Assembly (NCBI RefSeq): GCF_014904745.1
Contig: NZ_JACZCS010000025.1
Location: 17,882-81,881, forward strand
Direction of reading: 5' to 3'
Origin: Oricola nitratireducens
GTDB taxonomy: Bacteria; Pseudomonadota; Alphaproteobacteria; Rhizobiales; Rhizobiaceae
Length of the DNA stretch: 64,000 bases
In this document: piece by piece, positions 1 through 8,875 of the stretch
Position numbering within the stretch: the stretch's first letter is position 1
Layout: each line of letters opens with the position of its first letter
The notes under the pieces: model-generated
Databases searched by the model: none
What the model saw: the letters and a program-made list of their open reading frames with translations, nothing else
What the model was told of the DNA's origin: nothing
Translations under genes and position numbers: made by a program

Positions 1-1002
1 GGCGATATTCCCTACGAGATCATCGTGGTCGACGATGACAGTCCGGACGGCACGGCCAGGGTGACTCGGTCGATCGCACGCGAGAAGCCCTATGTGCGCT
101 GTGTGCACCGGATCAACCGGCGCGGCCTTTCGGGGGCCTGCATCGAGGGCATGATGGCGGCGAATGCGCCGGTCGTCGCGGTGATGGACGCTGACATGCA
201 GCACGACGAAACCCGCCTGCCGGTCATGCTGACGGAAATCCGCAAGGGTGCCGATCTCGTCATCGGCAGCCGTTACGTCGATGGCGGCAACGCGTCCACG
301 GGCTTCCAGAAGAAGACGCGGGCGAAAGGCAGCGAACTGGCGACAGCGCTCGCCAACCGCATCACGGGCGCCTACACCACCGATCCGATGAGCGGCTTCT
401 TCATGATGACGCGTGATCTTGCGGACCGGTCGGCGCGGGCGATTTCGCGTGACGGTTTCAAGATCCTGTTCGACATCGTCAGCCGGTTCGGTTCCGAACT
501 GAATATCCGGGAAGTGCCGTTCCAGTTCCGCGAACGCAAGGAAGGTGAGAGCAAGCTCGGTTTCCTCGTGACGATCCAGTTCCTCGGCCTGCTGGCGTCT
601 CGCTACACGGGTGGCTGGATCCCGGTGCCGTTCCTGCTCTACGGCCTGGTCGGGTTTTCCGGCCTGTTCGTCCACATGGCGACGCTGTTGTTCCTGAACG
701 GTGTCGTCGGCGTCGGATTCACGGCGGCGCAAGTGGCGGCGACCTTTGCCGCCATGACTTCCAACTTCGCCTTCAACAACGAGGTGACGTATGCGCATCG
801 CAAACTGAAGGGCTGGAAGTTCGTCACGGGGTTGTTGACGTTCTATGCAATCTGCGGGATCGGTGCGCTTGCCAATGTTTCGATCGCAATTCGGCTGTTC
901 GAGTGGAACTGGTCGACGAGCGTTGCCGGTTTCGCCGGGGCGCTGATGAGCGCGGTCTTCAACTACGCGGTGACGAAGCTCGTCACCTGGCGCGATACCT
1001 GA
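1..1002 (+). CDS. Glycosyltransferase family 2 with C-terminal GtrA-like membrane domain (5' truncated by window edge)
   Basis: The reading frame is open from base 1, so the first residues lie outside the window; the GTG at 25 is internal. The visible start (EIIVVDDDSPDGT) is the nucleotide-binding beginning of a GT-A fold, followed by the DADMQHDE metal/sugar-nucleotide motif near residue 60. This resembles dolichol-/polyprenyl-phosphate mannosyl- or glucosyltransferases (DPM1/GtrB type). The last 120 or so residues form about four hydrophobic segments and end in a VTYAHRKLKGWK to TKLVTWR pattern typical of GtrA. The likely role is to load a sugar onto undecaprenyl phosphate at the inner membrane and present it for transfer. 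It converges on the GT39-type enzyme just downstream, which could use such a lipid-linked donor. Donor sugar and acceptor are unknown. Confidence 0.85.
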   Translation, partial: GDIPYEIIVVDDDSPDGTARVTRSIAREKPYVRCVHRINRRGLSGACIEGMMAANAPVVAVMDADMQHDETRLPVMLTEIRKGADLVIGSRYVDGGNASTGFQKKTRAKGSELATALANRITGAYTTDPMSGFFMMTRDLADRSARAISRDGFKILFDIVSRFGSELNIREVPFQFRERKEGESKLGFLVTIQFLGLLASRYTGGWIPVPFLLYGLVGFSGLFVHMATLLFLNGVVGVGFTAAQVAATFAAMTSNFAFNNEVTYAHRKLKGWKFVTGLLTFYAICGIGALANVSIAIRLFEWNWSTSVAGFAGALMSAVFNYAVTKLVTWRDT

Positions 1003-1005
1003 AGT

Positions 1006-2529
1006 CTAGTTTTTCCGCTCGACCGGAATTGCGATGATCTCGAAACGGAGGAAGTTGCCGTTCTGCTGGCGGAGGATGCGCGGCTTGCCGGTGATCCGGT
1101 AACCGCCGGCATTCAAATCGTTGACGAGCAGGGCCCGAGCCTCATCAATCTCGCCGGGCTTTGCCGGTTGAACCGCGACGGCTTTTTGCGGATTGCCCGT
1201 TTCCAGATAGCGGAAGTGGCGCGGATCGAAGATGGGGACCACGGTCACCGCCGGTCCGAGCGCATGGCCCGCCTTGGCGCCGACGGTCCAAGTGCGCACG
1301 ACGACGGCGTCTGGCGCTCCCAGGTCCGGCCAGGCATCGCGCAATGACGACCAGTCCTGTATTTGCCAGTTGATGTCCCAGCGCGGAGCGGCGGCATAGA
1401 ACGGTCGCGTGATCATGCCCGTGTCCGCATGCAGGCCGACGGCAAGGGCGATTGCGGGAACCGCGACCGAGACAATCCGCCAGATCGTCAGGTTGACGCG
1501 TCGATAGCGGTCGCTGGCGCCGGCGACCCATTGTCCCGCAAGCGGAAAGCCGAAGAGGAAGCCGCTCATCGCCCAATGCGGCAATGACTTCCGGCTGACC
1601 AGCGCGATCGCGAGAAAGATGACGGGCGGCACGAGCGCGAACCAGGCAAAGAGCCGGTCGGCAGGCGCGCGCGGCCGCATGACACCTCTCACGGCCATGA
1701 TCGCGATGACGATCCAGGTGCCCGGCAGAACGTAGACCATCTGACCGATGACCGTGATCAGGAAATTGACGGGCTGCAGCGAGCCGTGTCCCGTGCCGGC
1801 ACGTCCGGCCTGAAAGCCGAACGATACCCAGTCATGACCGGCATTCCAGACCAGCGTCGGAACGAGACCGATGAAAGCGACGGCGAGCGTTGTCCACAGC
1901 ACCGGCGACCGCAGCAGGCGGCGATGCGGCGGACTGGACAGCAGAAAGGCGAGGGCCGACAGGCCGAACAGGACAGCCTGGTATTTCGAGGCCAGCGCGA
2001 GCGCGAAACACAGGCCGGCGGCAAGCCAGCGGCCGGTGCGCAGTGGGTGGCCGGGGGCGAGTAGATCGGGAAGAACCACGCGCAAGGTCGCCAGCAGGAA
2101 CAGGTCGAGCGGGCCGTCCGGGACGACGAAAAGATTGCCGGAGATGAAAAAGAATGGTGCGACGGAAAACCAGGCAAGCGCCCAGAACGCCGCCCGTTCG
2201 CCATAGGCGAGGCGGGTGATGTCGTAGAGGAGCCACGCGCTCGCGGTTCCGGCGAGAATGAAGGGAAGGCGGATCGCGAAGGCGTTTTCGGTTCCGGCCA
2301 TCCAGGCCATCAGGCGGGCAAGCGTGAAAGCGAGCGGCGGATGGTCGTAATAGGACAGCGACCAGGCGCGCGATATGACGATGGCGTAGGACTCGTCGAT
2401 CGTCGCCGGCATGAACCACGACACGACGAGCCGAAGCGCCAGAAAGACCGCAATCAGGAGGATGGCGTCCTGCGTTCCGTCTTTCACGGCAGGCTTGCCG
2501 GTCTTGCTTGTTTCCTCTCGCGTGCGCAT
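1006..2529 (-). CDS. Glycosyltransferase family 39 (ArnT/PMT-like) membrane protein
   Basis: This 507-residue integral membrane protein is rich in hydrophobic segments. Near the N terminus it has the ATIDESYAIVISRAW stretch, with the acidic pair expected in the first periplasmic loop of PMT/ArnT enzymes, followed by SLSYYDHPPLAF. A large hydrophilic domain follows the last membrane segment. Members of this superfamily transfer a sugar from a polyprenyl-phosphate donor to lipid A, protein or glycan on the periplasmic side. Its stop is 3 bases from the end of the convergent GT2-GtrA gene, so a shared glycan pathway is plausible but not shown. The start is an ATG at 2529. The acceptor cannot be told from sequence. 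Confidence 0.85.
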   Translation of the reverse strand: MRTREETSKTGKPAVKDGTQDAILLIAVFLALRLVVSWFMPATIDESYAIVISRAWSLSYYDHPPLAFTLARLMAWMAGTENAFAIRLPFILAGTASAWLLYDITRLAYGERAAFWALAWFSVAPFFFISGNLFVVPDGPLDLFLLATLRVVLPDLLAPGHPLRTGRWLAAGLCFALALASKYQAVLFGLSALAFLLSSPPHRRLLRSPVLWTTLAVAFIGLVPTLVWNAGHDWVSFGFQAGRAGTGHGSLQPVNFLITVIGQMVYVLPGTWIVIAIMAVRGVMRPRAPADRLFAWFALVPPVIFLAIALVSRKSLPHWAMSGFLFGFPLAGQWVAGASDRYRRVNLTIWRIVSVAVPAIALAVGLHADTGMITRPFYAAAPRWDINWQIQDWSSLRDAWPDLGAPDAVVVRTWTVGAKAGHALGPAVTVVPIFDPRHFRYLETGNPQKAVAVQPAKPGEIDEARALLVNDLNAGGYRITGKPRILRQQNGNFLRFEIIAIPVERKN

Positions 2530-2600
2530 CGCCGCTCTTCAATCGCTTTTTGCCGCCGGCGGCAAGGCAGTACGGCAAAAGGGCCGATGGAGCCTCAAGC

Positions 2601-2631
2601 AAAAGCCCGGGCGGAGGACCAACCCGGGCTT
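2601..2631 (-). terminator. Rho-independent terminator of the corrinoid-protein gene
   Basis: Inverted repeat AAGCCCGGG (2603-2611) / CCCGGGCTT (2623-2631) with an 11-base loop. Read on the minus strand it is a GC-rich stem followed by TTTTG, placed about 30 bases after the stop of the gene ending at 2663. Confidence 0.75.
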
Positions 2632-2662
2632 CAGGAGCGATTTTCGCGCAAATGGTGCCGAA

Positions 2663-3373
2663 TCAGGCGGAGGCCAACCGGTTGTGCTTTCGCTTGATGA
2701 GATCCTTGGCGGTTTCGACCGCGACCGCGGCATCGCGGCAATAGGCATCGGCGCCGACGGCCTTGCCGAATTCCTCGTTGAGCGGCGCGCCGCCGACAAG
2801 CACGATATAATCGTCGCGAATGCCTTTTTCCTTCATCGTGTCGATGACCACCTTCATGTAAGGCATGGTCGTCGTCAGGAGGGCCGACATGCCGACGATA
2901 TCCGGCTCATGCTCCTCGATCGCGGCGAGGTAATTCTCGACCGGATTGTTGATGCCGATATTGATCACGTCGAAGCCGGCGCCTTCCATCATCATGGCGA
3001 CAAGGTTCTTGCCGATGTCGTGGATGTCGCCCTTGACGGTGCCGATGACCATCTTGCCGAGCTTCGGCGCGCCGGTTTCGACGAGAAGCGGCCGCAGAAT
3101 CGCCATGCCGGCCTTCATGGCGTTCGCCGACAGCAGGACTTCGGGAACGAACAGGATGCCGTCGCGGAAATCCTCGCCGACGATGCGCATGCCTTCGACA
3201 AGCGCTTCGGTCAGAACCTCGTAAGGCTGCCAGCCGCGCTCGAGCAGGATATTCGTGCCCTCGATGATCTCCTCTTTCAGGCCGTCATAGAGATCGTCAT
3301 GCATCTGCTGGACGAGCTCGTCGTCGGACAGTTCGGACAAAATGATTTCATCGTCGGACATGTTCTGTTTCAT
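2663..3373 (-). CDS. Methyltransferase cognate corrinoid protein (MttC/MtbC-like, B12-binding)
   Basis: This 236-residue soluble protein carries an N-terminal helical cap domain (about residues 12-100) and a Rossmann-like cobalamin-binding domain. The signature D116-x-H118-D119-x-G121 is intact, with His118 as the expected lower axial cobalt ligand, followed by S163-A-L165 and G194-G195 for the nucleotide tail. This is the standard fold of the small corrinoid proteins that accept a methyl group from MttB, MtbB or MtmB-type enzymes. It is transcribed away from an MttB-family gene 258 bases off, which is its obvious partner. An ATG 12 bases further in (MSDDEI) is an alternative start. No cognate corrinoid:folate methyltransferase or RamA-type reductive activase is visible in this window. 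Confidence 0.92.
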   Translation of the reverse strand: MKQNMSDDEIILSELSDDELVQQMHDDLYDGLKEEIIEGTNILLERGWQPYEVLTEALVEGMRIVGEDFRDGILFVPEVLLSANAMKAGMAILRPLLVETGAPKLGKMVIGTVKGDIHDIGKNLVAMMMEGAGFDVINIGINNPVENYLAAIEEHEPDIVGMSALLTTTMPYMKVVIDTMKEKGIRDDYIVLVGGAPLNEEFGKAVGADAYCRDAAVAVETAKDLIKRKHNRLASA

Positions 3374-3631
3374 CCCAATGCTGGCGTGGACTACCCGGTG
3401 CCGTTGTGTAGCAGGATATTGAATCGGAAATAATCAAAAAAGCGCTTCAAATGCGACGGCGCCAAATGCTTTTGCGACCGGTTCACGGCCGTTCGGGGAC
3501 GCATTCACTGTCGCGCCAGCGTCAATGGCTGGCGCGAATTGAAACGCCTGACGGCGCGACCGCCATCATTGTCGATTCATACGAGCCGGGCGCGAGCCGT
3601 TTCCGGCATATTCGATGTTCAAGGTGAAGAC

Positions 3632-5218
3632 ATGTCAGATTCCGCAGTGGAAACGGATGCAGAAGGCGCCGAAGGCGCACGCGGACGCGCCGGACGGCGC
3701 GCGGCAGGCGGCGCGGCGGCGCGGCGCGCGGCGCGAAGCGGCGGCCAGCGCAGCCCCGCCATGCCCTATATTACGCGCCGGGTTCCGGTCTACGAGGTCC
3801 TCGACGAGGAAGCCCTCGTCACGATCGAGACCAATGCCGACACGGTGCTGGAGGAAATCGGCATCGAGTTCCGCGATGACGAGGAAGCCCTGAAACTGTG
3901 GAAGGAGGCCGGCGCCGACCTCAAAGGCCAGCGCGTCCACTTCCCGAAAGGGCTTTGCCGCGAGCTCTTGAAAACCGCGCCCTCCGTGTTCACGCAGCAT
4001 GCGCGCAACCCGGAACGCAGCGTCCAGATCGGCGGCAACGCAACGGTGTTCGCGCCGGTTTACGGCCCGCCCTTCGTGCGCGACCTCGATGGCGAGCGGC
4101 GCTACGCCACGATCGAGGATTTCCACAATTTCGTGAAACTCGCCTATCTGGCGCCGTCGATGCACCATTCGGGCGGAACGGTGTGCGAGCCGGTCGATAT
4201 CCCGGTCAACAAGCGCCATCTCGACATGGTCTACAGCCACATCCGCTATTCCGATAAACCGTTCATGGGATCGGTTACAGCGCCGGAGCGCGCCGAGGAC
4301 ACGGTCGCCATGTGCAAGATCCTGTTCGGCGACGAATATGTGGAAAACAACACCGTCGTCATCAACCTGATCAACGCCAACTCGCCGATGGTGTTCGACG
4401 ACACGATGCTGGGCGCGGCGAAAGTCTATGCGCGCCACAACCAGGCCTGCATCATCTCGCCGTTCATCCTGGCGGGCGCGATGAGCCCGGTGACGATCGC
4501 CGGCACGCTGACGCAGATTCTGGCCGAAGTGCTGGCCGGCGCGGCCTTCACGCAACTGGTGCGCGCCGGCGCGCCGGTCCTGTTCGGAACCTTCGCGGCG
4601 TCGATCTCGATGCAATCGGGCGCGCCGACATTCGGCACGCCGGAGCCGTCGCTCGTCTCCTATGGCGCGGCGCAGCTGTCGCGCCGTCTTGGCCTGCCGT
4701 TTCGCACCGGCGGATCGCTGTGCGGTTCGAAAGTTCCCGACGCGCAGGCCGCCGAAGAAAGCGCGGCGACACTCAACATGACGCTGCTCGCGGGCACGAA
4801 CTTCGCGCTGCATTCGGCCGGCTGGCTGGAAGGCGGGCTGGTGTCGTCCTACGACAAGTTCATGATCGACGTCGACCAGCTCGGTATGCAGCAGCGTTTC
4901 GCCGAGGGCGTCGATATGAGCGCGAACGGTCAGGCGATGGAGGCTATCCGCGAAGTGGGCCCCGGCAGCCATTATCTCGGCTGCGATCACACGCGCGCCA
5001 ATTTTGAAAACGCCTTCTACAGGTCGATGATCGCGGACAACAATTCCTTCGAACAATGGGACATCGAGGGCCGCAAGAGCGCCGACCAGCGGGCGAACGG
5101 TCTCGCGCGGCGGTGGCTCGAATCCTACGAGGCTCCGGCGCTCGATCAGGGGATCGACGAGGCATTGCAGGCGTTCATCCGCGAGCGCAAGGACTCCATG
5201 CCCGACGCTTTCAGCTGA
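3632..5218 (+). CDS. MttB superfamily (trimethylamine/quaternary amine:corrinoid) methyltransferase, non-pyrrolysine
   Basis: This 528-residue protein belongs to the MttB superfamily, whose members move a methyl group from a quaternary or tertiary amine to a corrinoid protein. The frame is continuous with no internal amber codon, so it is a non-pyrrolysine member, the group that includes glycine betaine methyltransferase MtgB. Typical blocks are VLEEIGIEF near the N terminus, HSGGTVCEP, INANSPMVFDD, SPFILAGAMSPVTIAG and HSAGWLEGGLVSSYDK. Before the catalytic barrel is a low-complexity Arg/Ala/Gly-rich extension of about 50 residues. The start at 3632 was chosen over an upstream in-frame ATG because AAGGTGAAGA precedes it. 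It is divergent from the corrinoid-protein gene and followed 80 bases later by a ferredoxin gene. The substrate is not known; betaine-type compounds are likely. Confidence 0.9.
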   Translation: MSDSAVETDAEGAEGARGRAGRRAAGGAAARRAARSGGQRSPAMPYITRRVPVYEVLDEEALVTIETNADTVLEEIGIEFRDDEEALKLWKEAGADLKGQRVHFPKGLCRELLKTAPSVFTQHARNPERSVQIGGNATVFAPVYGPPFVRDLDGERRYATIEDFHNFVKLAYLAPSMHHSGGTVCEPVDIPVNKRHLDMVYSHIRYSDKPFMGSVTAPERAEDTVAMCKILFGDEYVENNTVVINLINANSPMVFDDTMLGAAKVYARHNQACIISPFILAGAMSPVTIAGTLTQILAEVLAGAAFTQLVRAGAPVLFGTFAASISMQSGAPTFGTPEPSLVSYGAAQLSRRLGLPFRTGGSLCGSKVPDAQAAEESAATLNMTLLAGTNFALHSAGWLEGGLVSSYDKFMIDVDQLGMQQRFAEGVDMSANGQAMEAIREVGPGSHYLGCDHTRANFENAFYRSMIADNNSFEQWDIEGRKSADQRANGLARRWLESYEAPALDQGIDEALQAFIRERKDSMPDAFS

Positions 5219-5298
5219 AAGAAGCCCGTGGACGGCCGGGCTAAAGTGGCCGACATCATCCACGACGAAGTCTGGCGCGCGACGCGGCGTGAGCCGGA

Positions 5299-5976
5299 AT
5301 GAGCCGGCTCGCCAACGCTCTTGCCGAACACGGGTTGATTGCGCGTGGTGGCTTCGTCTTCGCGGATGACGAGGATGCGCCGCCGGGGCTGTCGGGCAAG
5401 CCGGCGCGCAGCATCGTGCTGGCCGGTCACGGCGGCGGGACGATCTGGCCGCATTTCAAGGCTTGGCTCGACGCTCAACCAGCGTCGCCCGCCGATCCGC
5501 TCGATGCCTGGTCGAAGGAGGTTCTGGACAGTGTTGCGACGAGGGTCGGCGCACGCGCCGTCTTTCCGTTCGAGAAACCGTATTGGCCGTTCCAGCAATG
5601 GGCGATGCGCGCGGAAGGACTGCGTCCGTCGCCGCTCGGCATTTTGATGCATCCGGAATTCGGCCTCTGGCACGCGTATCGCGGCGCCTTGCTGTTCGAT
5701 ATCGATATCAAGATCCAGGCGCCTGCCAATCCGATTCACCTTTGCGACCTATGTGACGGAAAACCCTGCATGAATGCATGTCCGGCAAAGGCCGTGTCCG
5801 GCGCGGCGTTCGATGTCTCGTGTTGCCTCGGATTGCTGCGGACCGAGGATGGCGGCACGTGCCGCAGAGACGGATGTCTGGCGCGGTCGGGGTGCCCGCA
5901 CGACCGGCACCGCTACGGACCGGAACAGATCGCGTTCCACATGGCGGCGCATCTCCGGGGCATTGCCGGCGGCTGA
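5299..5976 (+). CDS. Small 4Fe-4S ferredoxin-like protein
   Basis: The protein has 225 residues. The C-terminal half holds a cluster-binding motif CDLCDGKPCMNACP (CxxCxxxxCxxxCP), and further cysteines follow in DVSCCLGLL, GGTCRRDGC and SGCP, enough for one [4Fe-4S] cluster and possibly another metal site. The N-terminal half has no motif I recognise. It follows the MttB-like gene in the same direction. Corrinoid methyl transfer needs low-potential reductive reactivation of Co(II), so a role as electron donor is an attractive inference, but the protein lacks the C-terminal domain of RamA-type activators. It could equally be an unrelated iron-sulfur protein. Confidence 0.75.
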   Translation: MSRLANALAEHGLIARGGFVFADDEDAPPGLSGKPARSIVLAGHGGGTIWPHFKAWLDAQPASPADPLDAWSKEVLDSVATRVGARAVFPFEKPYWPFQQWAMRAEGLRPSPLGILMHPEFGLWHAYRGALLFDIDIKIQAPANPIHLCDLCDGKPCMNACPAKAVSGAAFDVSCCLGLLRTEDGGTCRRDGCLARSGCPHDRHRYGPEQIAFHMAAHLRGIAGG

Positions 5977-6029
5977 AAAAATTTCCTTCCGGACCCAAGG
6001 AATGGCAAGAACGCATCGTCACAGGTGTA

Positions 6030-6620
6030 ATGATGACGATGCGTCCGGATGCGAACGGGCCGGAAACGGCCGCGCGGGAGGAAGACGATCATGCGCTCGC
6101 CCTACGGGCAAGCCATGGCGACCGGGATGCGTTTGCCCGGCTGATCGACCGTCACTACGCGACCATCCACCGCATCGCCTGGCGATGGTGCGGCAATGCC
6201 GGCGATGCGGACGACATCGCCCAGGAGGTCGCCATCAAGCTGGCCCGCGCGATCGGGAGCTGGCGCGGCGAAGCCGGATTTTCGACATGGCTCTACCGCA
6301 TCGTGCTCAACACGGTGCGCGACCGGCAGCGGGCGCTCGCCGCGGAAAGGCGCCGGGTCGAGGCCTTCGCCGTCCAGGCGCTGGTCGACGCGCAGGGTTC
6401 GGATGAGTCCACGGATCCGGCGACGCGGCTGTGGGCCGCGGTCGGCACCCTGCCGGAACGCCAGCGCGACGCGGTTCTGCTGGTGCATGGCGAGGGGCTC
6501 GGACACGGCGCGGCGGCGGATGTGATGGGCGTGTCGGAGGGCACCGTTTCGTTCCACATTCACGAGGCGAAGAAGAAGTTGCGGGCGATGATGCAGGCGC
6601 CCGAGGATGAACTGTCATGA
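6030..6620 (+). CDS. RNA polymerase ECF sigma factor
   Basis: This 196-residue sigma-70 family protein has a region 2 (DRDAFARLIDRHYATIHRIAWRWC then DADDIAQEVAIKLAR and the WLYRIVLNTVRD helix) and a region 4 helix-turn-helix (LPERQRDAVLLVHGEGL then MGVSEGTVSFHIHEAKKKLR). ATG codons at 6030, 6033 and 6039 are all possible starts; an upstream extension to 5778 would overlap the ferredoxin gene and is not sigma-like. The stop overlaps the next start by four bases (ATGA), so the two genes are translationally coupled. The coupling suggests the downstream membrane protein controls this sigma factor. Confidence 0.92.
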   Translation: MMTMRPDANGPETAAREEDDHALALRASHGDRDAFARLIDRHYATIHRIAWRWCGNAGDADDIAQEVAIKLARAIGSWRGEAGFSTWLYRIVLNTVRDRQRALAAERRRVEAFAVQALVDAQGSDESTDPATRLWAAVGTLPERQRDAVLLVHGEGLGHGAAADVMGVSEGTVSFHIHEAKKKLRAMMQAPEDELS

Positions 6621-8641
6621 CGCATGATTTCGATCTCGACGCTTTGAAGAGCGTGAAGCCGCCGGAGCCGTCGCAGGCCGCGCGCGAAACCGCGATGCGC
6701 GCGGCGCTCGACGCCTTCGACGACGAAACAAACAAGCGGCAGACCCAAGGATCGGCCTCCGGCGTCCGTCTCATGACCATTCTGCAACGGTCATGGAGCA
6801 CGACAATGACAGCACTGACGAAAACCCGGTTGATGACGGGCACGGCCATCGCCACTATCCTGGTGGTTCCGCTCGCTGGCTATCTCGCCTTCAGCCTGAT
6901 CAACGAAGGGTATTCCCCGCAGTTCCGGCAGGACACGCCGCTGATGGATCTCGGCGGCGCGAACCGAGCAAAGGACGAGGCCGACGCCGATGATTCGCGG
7001 ATCGCCGCGGAACCGAAACCGGCGGACGGGGCGATCGCCGCGGCGCCGCCTGCTGCGGTCGCGGAATCCGAGGTGCGGGTTCAGAGCCCCGGACAGACGG
7101 GGCTTGCGAAAAGCGCGCCGTCGACACAATTGCGCCGGTCGGGCGAGAGTTTTTCGGCGGCAGGTGCGCCGGTGGCCGCCGACAGAATCGCGCCGATGCC
7201 GCGCGTCGAGGAACAGAGCGGCGACCGATTCGAGAAATTCGACAGCAATGGCGTGAAATCGGTCGCCGACGCGCCGGTTTCGACATTCTCCATCGACGTC
7301 GACACGGCATCCTATTCGGTCGTCCGGCGCTCGCTGATGGAAGGGCGGCTGCCCGACCCGGACAGCGTGCGGGTCGAGGAGCTGATCAACTATTTCCCCT
7401 ATTCCTATCCGCTGCCGGAAAGCCGCCAGACGCCGTTCGGCGTCAATGTCTCGGTGTCGCCGACGCCGTGGAATGCCGACACCAAGCTGATGCATATCGG
7501 CATCCAGGGCTACGACATCGTTCCGTCCGAGCGGCCGGCGGCCAATCTGGTGTTCCTCATCGACGTGTCGGGGTCGATGAACGCGCCCGACAAGCTGCCG
7601 CTTCTTAAAAGCGCCTTCCGGCTGCTGCTCGACAAGCTCGACGACCGCGACACCGTCTCGATCGTCACCTATGCCGGCAATGCCGGCACGGTGCTGGAGC
7701 CGACGAAGGCGTCCGAACGCGAGAAGATCCTCCGGGCGATCGACACGCTGCAGCCCGGGGGTTCGACGGCGGGGGCGGCGGGGATCGAGGAGGCCTACCG
7801 GCTTGCCCGGGAAGCGAAGATCGACGGCGGCGTCAACCGCGTGCTACTGGCGACGGATGGCGACTTCAATGTCGGCGCGTCGTCGGACGCGGACTTGAAG
7901 CGCATGATCGAGAAACGCCGCGACGACGGCATCTTCCTGTCGGTGTTCGGTTTCGGGCAGGGCAATTACAACGACCAGCTGATGCAGGTGCTGGCCCAGA
8001 ACGGCAACGGCACGGCCGCCTATATCGACACGCTTGCCGAAGCCCAGAAGACGCTGGTCGAGGAGGCGGGGTCGACACTGTTCCCGATCGCCAAGGACGT
8101 GAAGATCCAGGTCGAGTTCAATCCGGCCACCGTCGCCGAGTACCGGCTGATCGGCTACGAGACGCGGGCGCTCAATCGCGAGGACTTCAACAATGACCGC
8201 GTCGATGCCGGCGATATCGGCTCGGGCCATTCGGTGACCGCGATCTACGAGATCACGCCGGTCGGCAGCCCCGCCGTGAGCGTCGATCCGCTGCGCTACG
8301 GCGAGGCGGAGAAGCCCGCGGCGACAAATGCCGCCGGTACGGACGAATACGCATTCCTGAAACTGCGCTACAAGCTGCCGGATGGCGCCAGGAGCACGCT
8401 GGTGACGACGCCGGTCGGGCCGGCGCAGGAGAAGGCGTCGGTGGCGGGGCTTGGCGACGATACGCGGTTCTCGATCGCGGTCGCGGCCTTCGGCCAGAAG
8501 CTGCGCCATGAGGATGCGGTCGCCAACTATTCCTGGAACGCCATTCGCGATCTGGCGGCGAAGGCGCGCGGCGAAGATTCCTATGGTTACCGCGGCGAGT
8601 TCCTGCGGCTCGTCGGGCTGGCCGAAAGTCTCGACCGCTGA
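6617..8641 (+). CDS. Membrane-anchored VWA/DUF3520 protein (YfbK-like), candidate anti-sigma factor
   Basis: The protein has 674 residues. Residues 1-70 are cytosolic and charged, 73-95 form one transmembrane helix, 100-210 are Pro/Ala-rich linker, and the rest is extracytoplasmic. It contains the YfbK-type N-terminal block (STFSIDVDTASYSVVRRSL, about 222-240), a von Willebrand A domain with an intact MIDAS start D316-x-S318-x-S320, and a DUF3520-like C-terminal domain (about 500-660). VWA domains bind ligands through a divalent metal. A small cytosolic N terminus, one membrane span and coupling to an ECF sigma gene is the architecture of anti-sigma factors, so the N terminus may hold the sigma factor. 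That role is inferred; the short N terminus has no zinc-binding anti-sigma motif. Confidence 0.88.
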   Translation: MTHDFDLDALKSVKPPEPSQAARETAMRAALDAFDDETNKRQTQGSASGVRLMTILQRSWSTTMTALTKTRLMTGTAIATILVVPLAGYLAFSLINEGYSPQFRQDTPLMDLGGANRAKDEADADDSRIAAEPKPADGAIAAAPPAAVAESEVRVQSPGQTGLAKSAPSTQLRRSGESFSAAGAPVAADRIAPMPRVEEQSGDRFEKFDSNGVKSVADAPVSTFSIDVDTASYSVVRRSLMEGRLPDPDSVRVEELINYFPYSYPLPESRQTPFGVNVSVSPTPWNADTKLMHIGIQGYDIVPSERPAANLVFLIDVSGSMNAPDKLPLLKSAFRLLLDKLDDRDTVSIVTYAGNAGTVLEPTKASEREKILRAIDTLQPGGSTAGAAGIEEAYRLAREAKIDGGVNRVLLATDGDFNVGASSDADLKRMIEKRRDDGIFLSVFGFGQGNYNDQLMQVLAQNGNGTAAYIDTLAEAQKTLVEEAGSTLFPIAKDVKIQVEFNPATVAEYRLIGYETRALNREDFNNDRVDAGDIGSGHSVTAIYEITPVGSPAVSVDPLRYGEAEKPAATNAAGTDEYAFLKLRYKLPDGARSTLVTTPVGPAQEKASVAGLGDDTRFSIAVAAFGQKLRHEDAVANYSWNAIRDLAAKARGEDSYGYRGEFLRLVGLAESLDR

Positions 8642-8875
8642 GCGGTGCCCGTCCGGTGCCGGCAAACGGCGCCGGACGCTCGCCATATTGAACCCGGAAG
8701 CGTGTTCGACTATATGGGGCGCATCAAGGGCACGAGGCGCCCGCCGCTCACCGGTTTTCCGATGGTGAAGCCTCCCGGTTCAGTCCGGTACGACAGCAGA
8801 CCCGTTTCAACGCGGTCCTGCGGCAATGTGAGCTCCCGCCAGACATGACCGTACGAACAGAACGGAACTGCAGTC

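Noticed and set aside
3632..5218. Pyrrolysine-containing MttB
   Set aside because: The frame has no internal TAG and there are no pyl genes in the window.
3635..5263. A 542-codon open frame opposite the first MttB gene
   Set aside because: Composition (His, Arg, Asp runs) is that of an antisense shadow of a high-G+C gene; the plus-strand frame has clear family motifs.
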